Source: Limnohabitans sp. T6-20
Lineage (GTDB): Bacteria > Pseudomonadota > Gammaproteobacteria > Burkholderiales > Burkholderiaceae_C
NCBI RefSeq assembly: GCF_003063505.1
Contig: NZ_NERW01000001.1
Location: forward strand, 233,501-297,500
Direction: 5' to 3'
Length of the DNA: 64,000 nt
Position 1 is the stretch's first letter. Every line of letters begins with the position of its first letter. A program made the translations under genes and the position numbers. The notes below the pieces were generated by a model. That model was not told the DNA's origin. It saw only the letters and a program-made list of their open reading frames with translations, and made no database searches. Below, piece after piece: positions 38,450 to 46,564 of the stretch.

Positions 38450-39091
38450 ATGCCCCCAATGACAATTCTCCGGACCATCAGCATCCTCGCCTCAGCGCTG
38501 AGCTTGTTTTGTACGCCTGCCTGGGCGGAAAAAGCCGACCGCGACAAGCCCATGCTCATTGAAGCGGACGCGATGCGTCACGACGAGAACAAGCTGCTCA
38601 CCCATTTCATCGGTAACGTGGTCGCCTTCAAAGGCACCATGGTGCTGCGCGGTGCCCGCATGGAAGTGCAGCAAGACAATCAGGGCCAGCAAGTGGCCCA
38701 CGTCTGGGCTGCGCCCAAAGAGCGGGTGTTTTTTCGCCAAAAGCGCGAAGGGGTCGACGAATTCACTGAGGGTGAAGGCGAAACAGCCATTTACGACAGC
38801 CAGGCCGATGTGGTGACGCTGATCCAGCGGGCAGAAGTCCGGATTTTGCGCGGCACGGAGTTGGCCGATCAGATCAATGGCGAAAAAATCGTCTTCAACA
38901 ACACGACCGAAGTGATGACCGTTGACGGCTTGCCCAAAGGCAGCCCAGCCGTCGCGGGCCGCGACCAGCGCGTCCGGGCGGTGCTGACCCCCCGAAAAAC
39001 GGCGCCTGCCCCAGCAGCCCAAACAGCCCCGGCCAGCACTGCGCCAACGCTGCGGATCAGCCCCAGCACCGGCGAAAGCAAGAAGCCATGA
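38450..39091 (+). CDS. lptA: Lipopolysaccharide transport periplasmic protein LptA
   Basis: A 213-aa periplasmic bridge protein for LPS. It has a signal peptide ([22 protein letters not shown]) and an OstA domain with the typical start [39 protein letters not shown]. The C-terminal tail is Ala/Pro-rich. ATG 38450 or 38459 are both possible. It is followed by lptB with an ATGA overlap. No lptC or kdsC lies upstream in this window, so the usual kdsC-lptC-lptA order is broken or rearranged here. Confidence 0.92.
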   Translation: MPPMTILRTISILASALSLFCTPAWAEKADRDKPMLIEADAMRHDENKLLTHFIGNVVAFKGTMVLRGARMEVQQDNQGQQVAHVWAAPKERVFFRQKREGVDEFTEGEGETAIYDSQADVVTLIQRAEVRILRGTELADQINGEKIVFNNTTEVMTVDGLPKGSPAVAGRDQRVRAVLTPRKTAPAPAAQTAPASTAPTLRISPSTGESKKP

Positions 39092-39846
39092 GTGAACCTC
39101 TCGATAGCAGCCGGCTGGAAGCGCACCACCTGAAGAAGGCCTACGGCAGTCGCAAGGTGGTGCACGATGTGTCTGTCCAGGTGGGCAAGGGCGAAGTGGT
39201 TGGCCTGCTGGGCCCCAACGGCGCAGGCAAGACCACCTCGTTTTACATGATCGTGGGCTTGGTGCGCGGCGATGGCGGACAAATCCTGATCGATGGCGAA
39301 GACGTCACGCGCATGCCCATCCACAAGCGTTCGCGCATGGGCCTGTCTTACCTGCCGCAAGAAGCTTCGATCTTTCGCAAACTGACCGTGGCAGAAAACG
39401 TGCGCGCCATTCTGGAGCTGCAAACCGATGCCCAAGGCCAAGCGCTGTCTCCAGCCGATATCGAAAAACGCCTGAGCGAGCTGCTGGCCGACCTGCGCGT
39501 CGACCATTTGCGCGATTCTCCGGCTGTCGCCCTGTCGGGCGGTGAACGCCGCCGGGTGGAAATTGCCCGCGCCTTGGCCACCGACCCGCGCTTCATCTTG
39601 CTGGACGAACCCTTTGCCGGCATCGACCCGATCGCCGTGATTGAAATCCAGCGCATCATCGCCTTCCTCAAGCAACGCGGCATTGGCGTCTTGATCACCG
39701 ACCACAACGTGCGCGAGACACTGGGTATTTGCGACCACGCTTACATCATCAGTGAAGGCCGTGTGCTGGCGGCAGGCACGCCTGACGAGATCGTGTCCAA
39801 CGCCGAGGTGCGACGGGTGTACCTGGGCGAACACTTCCGAATGTGA
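39088..39846 (+). CDS. lptB: LPS export ABC transporter ATPase LptB
   Basis: A 252-aa ATPase powering LptFGC extraction of LPS from the inner membrane. It has Walker [18 protein letters not shown], the Q-loop at [11 protein letters not shown] (LptB-typical), signature [15 protein letters not shown], Walker [14 protein letters not shown] and the H-loop [10 protein letters not shown]. The start overlaps the end of lptA by 4 bp. Confidence 0.96.
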   Translation: MSEPLDSSRLEAHHLKKAYGSRKVVHDVSVQVGKGEVVGLLGPNGAGKTTSFYMIVGLVRGDGGQILIDGEDVTRMPIHKRSRMGLSYLPQEASIFRKLTVAENVRAILELQTDAQGQALSPADIEKRLSELLADLRVDHLRDSPAVALSGGERRRVEIARALATDPRFILLDEPFAGIDPIAVIEIQRIIAFLKQRGIGVLITDHNVRETLGICDHAYIISEGRVLAAGTPDEIVSNAEVRRVYLGEHFRM

Positions 39847-39886
39847 TGAACCGCACGCCGTTCGTTCAAAACAGAAAAGCACAGCC

Positions 39887-41428
39887 ATGAAACCCGGTCT
39901 GTCGCTTCGCATGTCGCAGCACCTGGCGCTCACGCCCCAGTTGCAACAATCGATTCGCCTTCTGCAACTGTCCACACTGGAGTTGTCGCAAGAAGTCGAC
40001 CAGATGCTGGACGAAAACCCGTTTCTGGAGCGCAGCGAAGAAGAAGCCCCCATGGAGGCCTTTGGTCTGGACCAGACCGACACCCGCGTGAGTCTGGGCG
40101 ACCGCGTCAGTGAAACAGCGAGCACCGCCAGCAGCAGCGATGACGGCCCCAGCGAAACACGCGATGAAGCGGTCACCGACGTGGCAGAGAGTTGGGACGG
40201 AGACGGCAGCGTCGACATGCGCCCCGACGACAGCGAATGGGGCGGCGACGCCGGGCCTCGCCAAAACAACGGCGAAGAAACCGCCGACGCCATCGATCTG
40301 GCCCGCAGCAGCGGTTCACTGACCGATTTTTTGCACCGCCAGGCCTTGTCGCTGCGCCTTTCAGAGATCGACCGCGCAGCGCTGCGCTTTTTGATCGAAT
40401 CGCTCAACGACGACGGCTACCTGACCGACACCCTGCCCGAGCTGGCCGCCAGCCTCGCCGGCAGCGACGACTACGAACAACTCGACGAACTGGTGCACCG
40501 CTTCACTGTGGCGCTGGGTTTGCTGCAATCGCTCGAACCCGTCGGCGTGGGCGCGCGCGACCTGGCCGAGTGCATGCGCATCCAGATCAAGGCCTGGCTC
40601 AAAGACGAACCCGACGACGCCGTGGCACAAGCCGCATTGGCCGTGTGTGCGCAGCCCCTGGAAATGCTGGCCAAGCGCGACTTCAAACGCCTGGCTGTGG
40701 CCTGTGGCCTGGACGAGGCCGTGGTCAAAGCCGCGATCCCGTTCATTGCCAGGCTGGAGCCCAAACCTGGTCGCCCGTTTGCACAGGCCGAACAAAACAT
40801 CATCATCCCCGACGTGTTGGTGGTGAACACCAGCAAAACCGCCACACCCAAGTTCCGCATCCAGCTCAACCCGGATGTGATGCCCAAACTGCGTGTGCAC
40901 GACATCTATGCCAACGCCTTGCGCGGCAGCAAGGGCTCATCGCATGCGGGTTTGCAGCAGCGCCTGCAAGAGGCGCGCTGGTTCATCAAGAACATCCAGC
41001 AGCGCTTTGACACGATCTTGCGCGTGTCCACCGCCATCGTGGAGCGGCAGAAAAACTTTCTGACCCACGGCGAACTGGCCATGCGCCCCCTGGTGCTGCG
41101 CGAAATTGCCGACGAGCTGGGCATGCACGAGTCCACCATCAGCCGCGTGACCACGGCCAAATACATGTCCACGCCACAAGGCACCTTTGAGCTGAAGTAT
41201 TTCTTCGGCTCGGGCCTGGGCACCGACAGTGGCAGCGCGGCATCCAGCACCGCCGTGCGCGCCCTGATCAAGCAGTTTGTCGCCGCAGAAAAACCCGCCA
41301 AACCGCTGTCGGACAACCAGATTTCTGAAATGCTGAAAGAGCAAGGCATCGACTGCGCACGTCGCACCGTGGCCAAATACCGCGAAGCCCTGAAGATCGC
41401 GCCTGCGAACCTGCGCAAAACCCTTTGA
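39887..41428 (+). CDS. rpoN: RNA polymerase sigma-54 factor
   Basis: A 513-aa sigma-54. It has the N-terminal activator-interaction region (MKPGLSLRMSQHLALTPQLQQSIRLLQLSTLEL), an acidic region II (about 60-140, many Asp/Glu/Ser), a core-binding region, and the C-terminal RpoN box DCARRTVAKYREALKIAP. It lies 40 bp after lptB, the standard location. It implies sigma-54-dependent promoters in this genome, none of which I can confirm in the window. Confidence 0.96.
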   Translation: MKPGLSLRMSQHLALTPQLQQSIRLLQLSTLELSQEVDQMLDENPFLERSEEEAPMEAFGLDQTDTRVSLGDRVSETASTASSSDDGPSETRDEAVTDVAESWDGDGSVDMRPDDSEWGGDAGPRQNNGEETADAIDLARSSGSLTDFLHRQALSLRLSEIDRAALRFLIESLNDDGYLTDTLPELAASLAGSDDYEQLDELVHRFTVALGLLQSLEPVGVGARDLAECMRIQIKAWLKDEPDDAVAQAALAVCAQPLEMLAKRDFKRLAVACGLDEAVVKAAIPFIARLEPKPGRPFAQAEQNIIIPDVLVVNTSKTATPKFRIQLNPDVMPKLRVHDIYANALRGSKGSSHAGLQQRLQEARWFIKNIQQRFDTILRVSTAIVERQKNFLTHGELAMRPLVLREIADELGMHESTISRVTTAKYMSTPQGTFELKYFFGSGLGTDSGSAASSTAVRALIKQFVAAEKPAKPLSDNQISEMLKEQGIDCARRTVAKYREALKIAPANLRKTL

Positions 41429-41438
41429 GAGTATTTGA

Positions 41439-42779
41439 GTGAATTCATTGAACCTGTTCATGCCCTGCGCCGCTGGCGTTGAGGGCTTTTTGGCCGACGA
41501 GGTCCACGCCATCACCGGCCTCACGGGCCACGACCTGATGACCGGCCGCGGCGGCGTGATGGCCCGCGCCTCGTGGCGCGATGCGATGCGCATCAACCTG
41601 CACAGCCGCCTGACCCAGCGCGTGCTGGTGCAGCTGTCGGTCACCGATTACCGCAACGAAAACGACCTGTACAACGCCGCCAGCGAAGTGGCGTGGGAAA
41701 TCTGGTTCACGCCCAAACAAACCTTCAAGATCGACATCACGGCGCAGCACAGCCCGCTGACCAGCCTGAATTTTGCGGCCCTGAAAATCAAGGACGCCGT
41801 GGCCGACCGCTTCCGCGCCAAGCGCGGAGAGCGCCCCAACGTGGACACCACTTGGCCCGATGTGCGCATCTACGCCCACGTCACGCCCGAAACCCTCACG
41901 CTGTACATCGACACCTCGGGCGAGCCCCTGTTCAAGCGCGGCTGGCGCACCGACAAAGGCGACGCACCGCTCAAAGAAACTCTGGCCGCTGCCATGATCG
42001 CGGCCAGTGGCTGGGACGCCACTGTGCCGCTGTACGACCCCTGCTGCGGCAGCGGCACCATTCCGATCGAAGCGGCGCAAATCGCGTGCGGCATCGCGCC
42101 CGGCTTGCAACGGCGCTTTGGCTTCGAGAAATTGCTGCCCTTCCAAAACCACGTCTGGCAAGGCCTGATCGAAGAAGCCCGCGATCTGGAACACGAACCC
42201 ACCGCGCCTGTTTTTGGCAGCGATGTGGCTTTCCGGATGGTCGACTTTGCCGAGCGCAACGCCGAGCGCGCAGGCGTCTCGGGCGTGATCGAGTTCCGGG
42301 GCGGCGACGCCCTGCAGCGCATGCCGCCTTGCGAAACACCGGGCGTGATGCTGCTCAACCCACCGTATGGCGAGCGCATTGCGGCGGCGGGTGTGGCGGG
42401 CCGGGGGCGAGACAGCTTCCAGCCCGGGGCTTTGGCTGATGCGCGCTCAAGCACACGCGCAGCCGACCAAAGCCACCACCGCGAAACAGCCCAAACAAAT
42501 GACGGCGACGACAGCGTCGACTTCTTTGCCCAACTGGCCAGCCACTGGAAGAAAAACTACAGCGGCTGGAGCGCCTGGATGCTCACGCCCGACCTGAAAT
42601 TGCCCAGCAAAATGCGCCTGAAAGAATCGCGCCGCGTGCCCATGTGGAACGGCCCCATCGAATGCCGCTTGTTCCGCTTTGACATGATCAAAGGCAGCTT
42701 GAAGCGCGTACCCAACGATGCCAACGGCCCCGACATCACGCCTGGAACGCCCGACGCGTCGGGAACGCCTGCAGCATGA
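41439..42779 (+). CDS. THUMP-domain class I RNA methyltransferase (RlmL N-terminal-like)
   Basis: A 446-aa SAM-dependent methyltransferase. An N-terminal THUMP/ferredoxin-like region (about 1-160) precedes a Rossmann domain with YDPCCGSGTIPIEAAQIACG and the catalytic NPPYGERI, the motif for N2-guanine methylation. This fits the RlmL/YcbY N-terminal half acting on 23S rRNA. The frame begins with GTG 41439. An unusual 45-residue low-complexity insert (AGVAGRGRDSFQPGALADAR and on) follows NPPYGERI. The last 4 bp overlap the PIN gene (ATGA). Confidence 0.88.
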   Translation: MNSLNLFMPCAAGVEGFLADEVHAITGLTGHDLMTGRGGVMARASWRDAMRINLHSRLTQRVLVQLSVTDYRNENDLYNAASEVAWEIWFTPKQTFKIDITAQHSPLTSLNFAALKIKDAVADRFRAKRGERPNVDTTWPDVRIYAHVTPETLTLYIDTSGEPLFKRGWRTDKGDAPLKETLAAAMIAASGWDATVPLYDPCCGSGTIPIEAAQIACGIAPGLQRRFGFEKLLPFQNHVWQGLIEEARDLEHEPTAPVFGSDVAFRMVDFAERNAERAGVSGVIEFRGGDALQRMPPCETPGVMLLNPPYGERIAAAGVAGRGRDSFQPGALADARSSTRAADQSHHRETAQTNDGDDSVDFFAQLASHWKKNYSGWSAWMLTPDLKLPSKMRLKESRRVPMWNGPIECRLFRFDMIKGSLKRVPNDANGPDITPGTPDASGTPAA

Positions 42780-43255
42780 GGGAGGCGGAGGGCTCGGTTG
42801 CGGACGCGGTTGTGGGCGAGGCCTCGGGCGCAGAACGCATGCATTCCCCCGTGCGCCGCGTGCTGGACACCAATATCGTGCTCGACCTGTGGGTGTTTGA
42901 AGAGCCACGGGCCGAGGCGCTGCGCCTGAGCGTCGAGACCGGTAGCACGCACTGGCTGGCCACAGCAGCCATGCGCGAAGAACTGGCCCGCGTGCTGGCC
43001 TACCCGCAAATCGTCAAACGCTTGACTCACCGCGCCTTGCCTGCTGACACGGTGCTCGGCCACTTTGACCGCTGGGCCAAGCTGCATCCGGACGCGCCAA
43101 AAGCCGAATACGCCTGCAAAGACCCCGACGACCAGAAATTCATCGACCTGGCCGTGACCCATGCCGCCGCCCTGCACAGCAAAGACGCGCAAGTGCTGTG
43201 CATGAAAAAGCGGCTGGAGCGCTGCGGCGTGGCGCTCAACCCGGCCACCACCTGA
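42776..43255 (+). CDS. PIN domain protein (putative ribonuclease)
   Basis: A 159-aa protein of the PIN family often annotated as a toxin component. Acidic residues expected at the Mg site are visible: Asp in RRVLDTNIVLDLW, Glu in AAMREELARVL, Asp residues in CKDPDDQKFIDLAV and Asp in HSKDAQVLCMKK. No antitoxin gene is adjacent, since the upstream neighbour is the RNA methyltransferase with a 4-bp overlap. It may be an orphan RNA-processing nuclease rather than a toxin. About 20 residues before MHSPVRRVLDTN look poorly conserved, so ATG 42839 is a possible alternative start. Confidence 0.78.
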   Translation: MREAEGSVADAVVGEASGAERMHSPVRRVLDTNIVLDLWVFEEPRAEALRLSVETGSTHWLATAAMREELARVLAYPQIVKRLTHRALPADTVLGHFDRWAKLHPDAPKAEYACKDPDDQKFIDLAVTHAAALHSKDAQVLCMKKRLERCGVALNPATT

Positions 43256-43261
43256 CGCGTT

Positions 43262-43345
43262 GGCTTTTGGCTTTTGGCTTTTGGCTTTTGGCTTTTGGCT
43301 TTTGGCTTTTGGCTTTTGGCTTTTGGCTTTTGGTTGTTGGCTGTT
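43262..43345. repeat. Heptanucleotide tandem repeat (GGCTTTT)n
   Basis: Ten perfect GGCTTTT units (43262-43331) and two variants (GGTTGTT, GGCTGTT) lie 6 bp after the PIN stop codon and directly abut a REP-like element. Units of 7 bp can change number by slippage. The array is outside any gene I can support. Confidence 0.95.
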
Positions 43346-43516
43346 CTGTGGGAGGCCGCCCCTGCGGCCGAATGTGTGCAGTGGCTCAATCACTCTTTCG
43401 CGAGAATGTGCGCAGCGGCTCAATCACTTATTCGCGAGCAGGGGCTCGCTCCCACAGAGAAAACCGACTTAACTGAGAACGGTGTTCTTGTAGGAGGCCG
43501 CCCCTGCGGCCGAATG
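43346..43516. repeat. REP-like cluster (three palindromes with a degenerate direct repeat)
   Basis: The copies are CTGTGGGAGGCCGCCCCTGC (from 43346), the inverted TTCGCGAGCAGGGGCTCGCT (43431-43457) and TTGTAGGAGGCCGCCCCTGC (from 43489). Between the first two, a roughly 33-bp unit with core GGCTCAATCACT is repeated twice (43376-43439). Apart from these repeats I see no gene in 43256-43593. Confidence 0.85.
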
Positions 43517-43593
43517 CAAGCCCAGGCACACACCGCCCACCGCCCACAGCCCATCACCCACATACAATCCACGCCTGAGAACAGGAACACACC

Positions 43594-44370
43594 ATGAACA
43601 CCACAGCTGGCTTGGAAGCCGAAGACTTCGACACCCTGGACAACATCCTCGACGACCTGCGCGAGCGGTTTGAAGAAACCCCGCAATGGGAATTTTGCGA
43701 AGGTTTTCTGGCCGCCATGGTGTGCTGCCGCCGCCCCTTGGCAGAAGACGAATGGCTGCCCATGCTGCTGGGCATTGACGCCGACGATGCCGAAGGCGGC
43801 AGTTTTGCAGACGACGCTCAGCGCCAGCAGTTCATGGCTTTGTGGCAGCGCCGCTTTGACGAAATCAAACTGGCGCTGGACACCCCCGTGGAAGCACTGG
43901 ACGACGACAAAGCCTATGCCCCCGAAGTGATGGATGTGCGCGGTGCGATTGCCTCGCTGCCCCCCGAAGAGCGTGCAGAAATCGACGACAGCGAAATCCC
44001 GTCGTTTGCCCAGGTGTGGGCATTGGGCTTCATGTTCGCCGTGGAAAACTGGCCCGAAGAATGGGCCGCCCCCAAAGACAAAGACGCCACCAAGTGGCAT
44101 GACCTGTCTCTCGAAGCCATCGTGGCCCTGACCGAAGACGACACCGATGTGCCCACCTTGTCGGCTCTGTCCGAAGACGGTCCGCCCAGCGTGAGCGAGA
44201 ACCGGCTGAACGCCTACGGCGAAGCCCTGTGGGCGGTGTACGACCTGCGCGAAATTTGGCGCAACATCGGGCCCCGCGTGGCGCAAGTGATCAAAGAAGC
44301 CACGCCGGGCCGAAACGACGCCTGCTCATGCGGCAGCGGCAAAAAATACAAAAAGTGTTGCGGGGCTTGA
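43594..44370 (+). CDS. UPF0149/YecA family protein with SEC-C zinc motif
   Basis: A 258-aa acidic protein. It has an N-terminal UPF0149 (YecA/YgfB) helical domain, and the C-terminus is a SEC-C motif, PGRNDACSCGSGKKYKKCCG, which binds zinc as in the SecA tail. Family members with SEC-C may contact the ribosome or SecB-like partners, but the role is not known. The start is ATG 43594. It is flanked on both sides by REP-like elements. Confidence 0.88.
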   Translation: MNTTAGLEAEDFDTLDNILDDLRERFEETPQWEFCEGFLAAMVCCRRPLAEDEWLPMLLGIDADDAEGGSFADDAQRQQFMALWQRRFDEIKLALDTPVEALDDDKAYAPEVMDVRGAIASLPPEERAEIDDSEIPSFAQVWALGFMFAVENWPEEWAAPKDKDATKWHDLSLEAIVALTEDDTDVPTLSALSEDGPPSVSENRLNAYGEALWAVYDLREIWRNIGPRVAQVIKEATPGRNDACSCGSGKKYKKCCGA

Positions 44371-44408
44371 TCGCTTAGACGGAGACCTATCGCACACAGG
44401 GAGTGGCC

Positions 44409-44478
44409 TTGTGGGAGCCCCGCCCTCGGGGCGAATGCCAATGGTCCACTTTTCGCGGCGAGGGCGCCGCTCCCACAG
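44409..44478. repeat. REP-like inverted pair
   Basis: TTGTGGGAGCCCCGCCCTCG (from 44409, tail GGGGCGAATG) is paired with the inverted TTTCGCGGCGAGGGCGCCGC then TCCCACAG (44451-44478). It lies between the convergent YecA-like and dehalogenase-like genes and could also stop transcription. Confidence 0.85.
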
Positions 44479-44499
44479 GGGATCAGCTCCCCAAAACCT

Positions 44500-45471
44500 T
44501 TAAACCATCCACTGGGCCAGCGCAGTGCTGGTGGCTTCGGGCAGCTCTTCGGGTATGAAGTGACCTGAAGGCATGACCTGGCCGCTGACGTGCCCTGCAC
44601 ATTGCGCCTGCCAAAGCTCAACTGGCTTGAACATGCGGTTGACCACGCCGCGCTCGCCCCACAGCACCAGGGTATCGCAAGCGATTTGGTCGCCGCGCTC
44701 GCGGCTTTCCCGGTCGTGCTGCAAGTCGATGCCCGCGCTGGCGCGGTAGTCTTCGGCCGCGCTGTGAATCGCCGCTGACCAGCCTTTGTCGTTCAAGGCC
44801 GGGTTGCAAAATGCGCGCTCGTATTCGGCCAAGGCCTCGGGCTCGATGTAGCCCAGCCCCTGACTGCCCCAGCCGCCCAGCTTGGCGTGCAAATAAGCCT
44901 TGGGGTTGCCGCCAATCATGAACTCAGGCAGCGGCGCGGGTTGCGTGAGGTGGAACCAATGGTAATAAGCCTGCGCAAAAGCAAAGTACGGGTCTGCCAC
45001 CGGGCCTGATACTTCGGGTTTTTTGCCCCACAAGCCGCTGTACATGTCGAAGGTGGGTGCGATGTCGATCACACACAGTTTGCGTACCCGAGAGGCATGG
45101 TCCAGCGCCAGCCGATGGGCCACACGGCCACCCCGGTCATGGCCGCACAAAAAGAAGTCATCCACACCCAAGGCATCGAGCAGATCAATCACTTCCTGCG
45201 CCATGGCGCGTTTGCTGTAGTGCAAGTGCTGGGCGTCACCCACGGCGTGCGACGAATCGCCGTAGCCACGCAGGTCGGGCATGACCAGGCGGTAGCGGCC
45301 GCGCAGGTTTTGAGCGACGCGCTGCCACATGACATGGGTTTGTGGAAAACCATGCAGCAAGACCAGCACCGGCAAATGCGCTTGCGCTGCCCAATCGGCG
45401 GAGCGGCGAAAGCACACGGTCAGTCCCGCCACATTCAGCGTTTGCCGCTCGAAGCCGTCAAACCAGGCCAT
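44500..45471 (-). CDS. Alpha/beta hydrolase, fluoroacetate/haloacetate dehalogenase-like
   Basis: A 323-aa hydrolase whose key residues match fluoroacetate dehalogenase. The nucleophile Asp112 in LCGHDRGGRV has Arg113 and Arg116 for the carboxylate, Asp136 is in VIDIAPT, the halide pocket has His171-Trp172 (YYHWFHLTQPAPLPE) and Tyr242 (AEDYRAS), and the base His304 is in PSGHFIPEE. It may cleave a 2-haloacid, although some family members lack defluorination. It is last in the leftward NicX-like operon, overlapping the Bug receptor gene by one base (TGATG). A role on a non-halogenated ester or lactone cannot be excluded. Confidence 0.82.
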   Translation of the reverse strand: MAWFDGFERQTLNVAGLTVCFRRSADWAAQAHLPVLVLLHGFPQTHVMWQRVAQNLRGRYRLVMPDLRGYGDSSHAVGDAQHLHYSKRAMAQEVIDLLDALGVDDFFLCGHDRGGRVAHRLALDHASRVRKLCVIDIAPTFDMYSGLWGKKPEVSGPVADPYFAFAQAYYHWFHLTQPAPLPEFMIGGNPKAYLHAKLGGWGSQGLGYIEPEALAEYERAFCNPALNDKGWSAAIHSAAEDYRASAGIDLQHDRESRERGDQIACDTLVLWGERGVVNRMFKPVELWQAQCAGHVSGQVMPSGHFIPEELPEATSTALAQWMV

Positions 45472-46481
45472 CAGTCCACCTTGGCGCCAGAGGCCTTGAC
45501 GACTTCAGCCCATTTTTTGTGTTCGCTGTCGATGAGGGTGACAAATTGTGCGGGCGTGTTGCCGCTGGGAATCGCGCCCAGAGTGGCCAGGCGCTCTTTC
45601 ATGGCAGGGGTGGCCAAGGACTTGGCCACTTCTTGCTGAATGCGGCTGACCACATCGGCCGGGGTGCCCGCCGGTGCCAACAAGCCAAACCAACTGCTTG
45701 CCTCAAACCCCTTGAGCCCGGCCGCTTCTTCTACCGTGGGCAGTTCAGGCAAGGCCGCCGATCTCTGGCTGCTGGTCACGGCCAAGGCTTTGAGCTTGCC
45801 GGCTTTGATGAGCTGCATGGCCGAAGGCAGGTTGTCAAACATCACATCCATGCTGCCGCCCGCCAGGTCCAGCAAGGCAGGGCCGGAGCCACGATAAGGA
45901 ATGTGGGCCATGAAGATGCCGGTTTTTGTCTTGAACAACTCGCCCGCCAAATGGATCGAAGTGCCGTTGCCGCTCGACGCCATGTTCAGTTTGCCCGGGT
46001 TGGCTTTGGCGTACTTGATGAAGTCGTTGACGTTGTTGATCTTGTTGGCTGCAGCCTTCTCGGTATTGACCACCATCACATTGGGCACGCCCGCGACCAA
46101 GGTGATCGGCGCGAAGTCCTTGATCGGGTCATAAGGCAGCTTGGCGTAAAGGGCGCGGTTGATGCCGTGCGTGCCCACCGTGCCCATGAGCAGGGTGTAG
46201 CCATCACCAGCCGACTTGGCCACTTGCTCGGCCCCCAGATTGCCACCAGCCCCGCCTTTGTTCTCGACCACAAACTGCTGCCCAAACGCTTTGCTCAAGT
46301 CGGGCGCGATGGCACGGGCCAGGATGTCGGTGGTGCCACCGGGCGCAAAGGGCACCACGATCTTGACCGGTTTGTTGGGCCAGGCGGTTTGCCCCCAAGT
46401 GGCGGGCGCAGCCGACAACAATAGCGCAGCAACGAAACCCAGAACCGGACGGCGAGCGGTGTGACGAGAAAAATGACCCAT
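45471..46481 (-). CDS. Bug family (TctC-like) periplasmic solute-binding receptor
   Basis: A 336-aa tripartite-tricarboxylate-type receptor. The signal peptide ends at ATWGQ, then [27 protein letters not shown] and [19 protein letters not shown] give the two beta strand/loop motifs that hold a carboxylate ligand. Burkholderiales hold many such receptors without dedicated TctAB membrane genes, as here. The start is ATG 46481. It is co-oriented with the catabolic genes, 83 bp after the CoA ligase, and likely binds their aromatic or heteroaromatic acid. Confidence 0.9.
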   Translation of the reverse strand: MGHFSRHTARRPVLGFVAALLLSAAPATWGQTAWPNKPVKIVVPFAPGGTTDILARAIAPDLSKAFGQQFVVENKGGAGGNLGAEQVAKSAGDGYTLLMGTVGTHGINRALYAKLPYDPIKDFAPITLVAGVPNVMVVNTEKAAANKINNVNDFIKYAKANPGKLNMASSGNGTSIHLAGELFKTKTGIFMAHIPYRGSGPALLDLAGGSMDVMFDNLPSAMQLIKAGKLKALAVTSSQRSAALPELPTVEEAAGLKGFEASSWFGLLAPAGTPADVVSRIQQEVAKSLATPAMKERLATLGAIPSGNTPAQFVTLIDSEHKKWAEVVKASGAKVD

Positions 46482-46564
46482 GTTTGTCTCCATGCAGAAT
46501 GTGCAAACCATGATGCCACTCGCTCAAGCGATCCGTGTCACGCAGGCGAAGAAGTGGGCCTGTT

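Noticed and set aside
43262..43345. CRISPR-like array or a coding repeat of the heptad KPKAKSQ
   Set aside because: The units are 7 bp with no spacers. The peptide repeat seen in every frame is only a product of the 7-bp period.
44500..46481. Complete tripartite tricarboxylate transporter
   Set aside because: Only the binding protein is present. No TctA or TctB membrane gene lies in the window.
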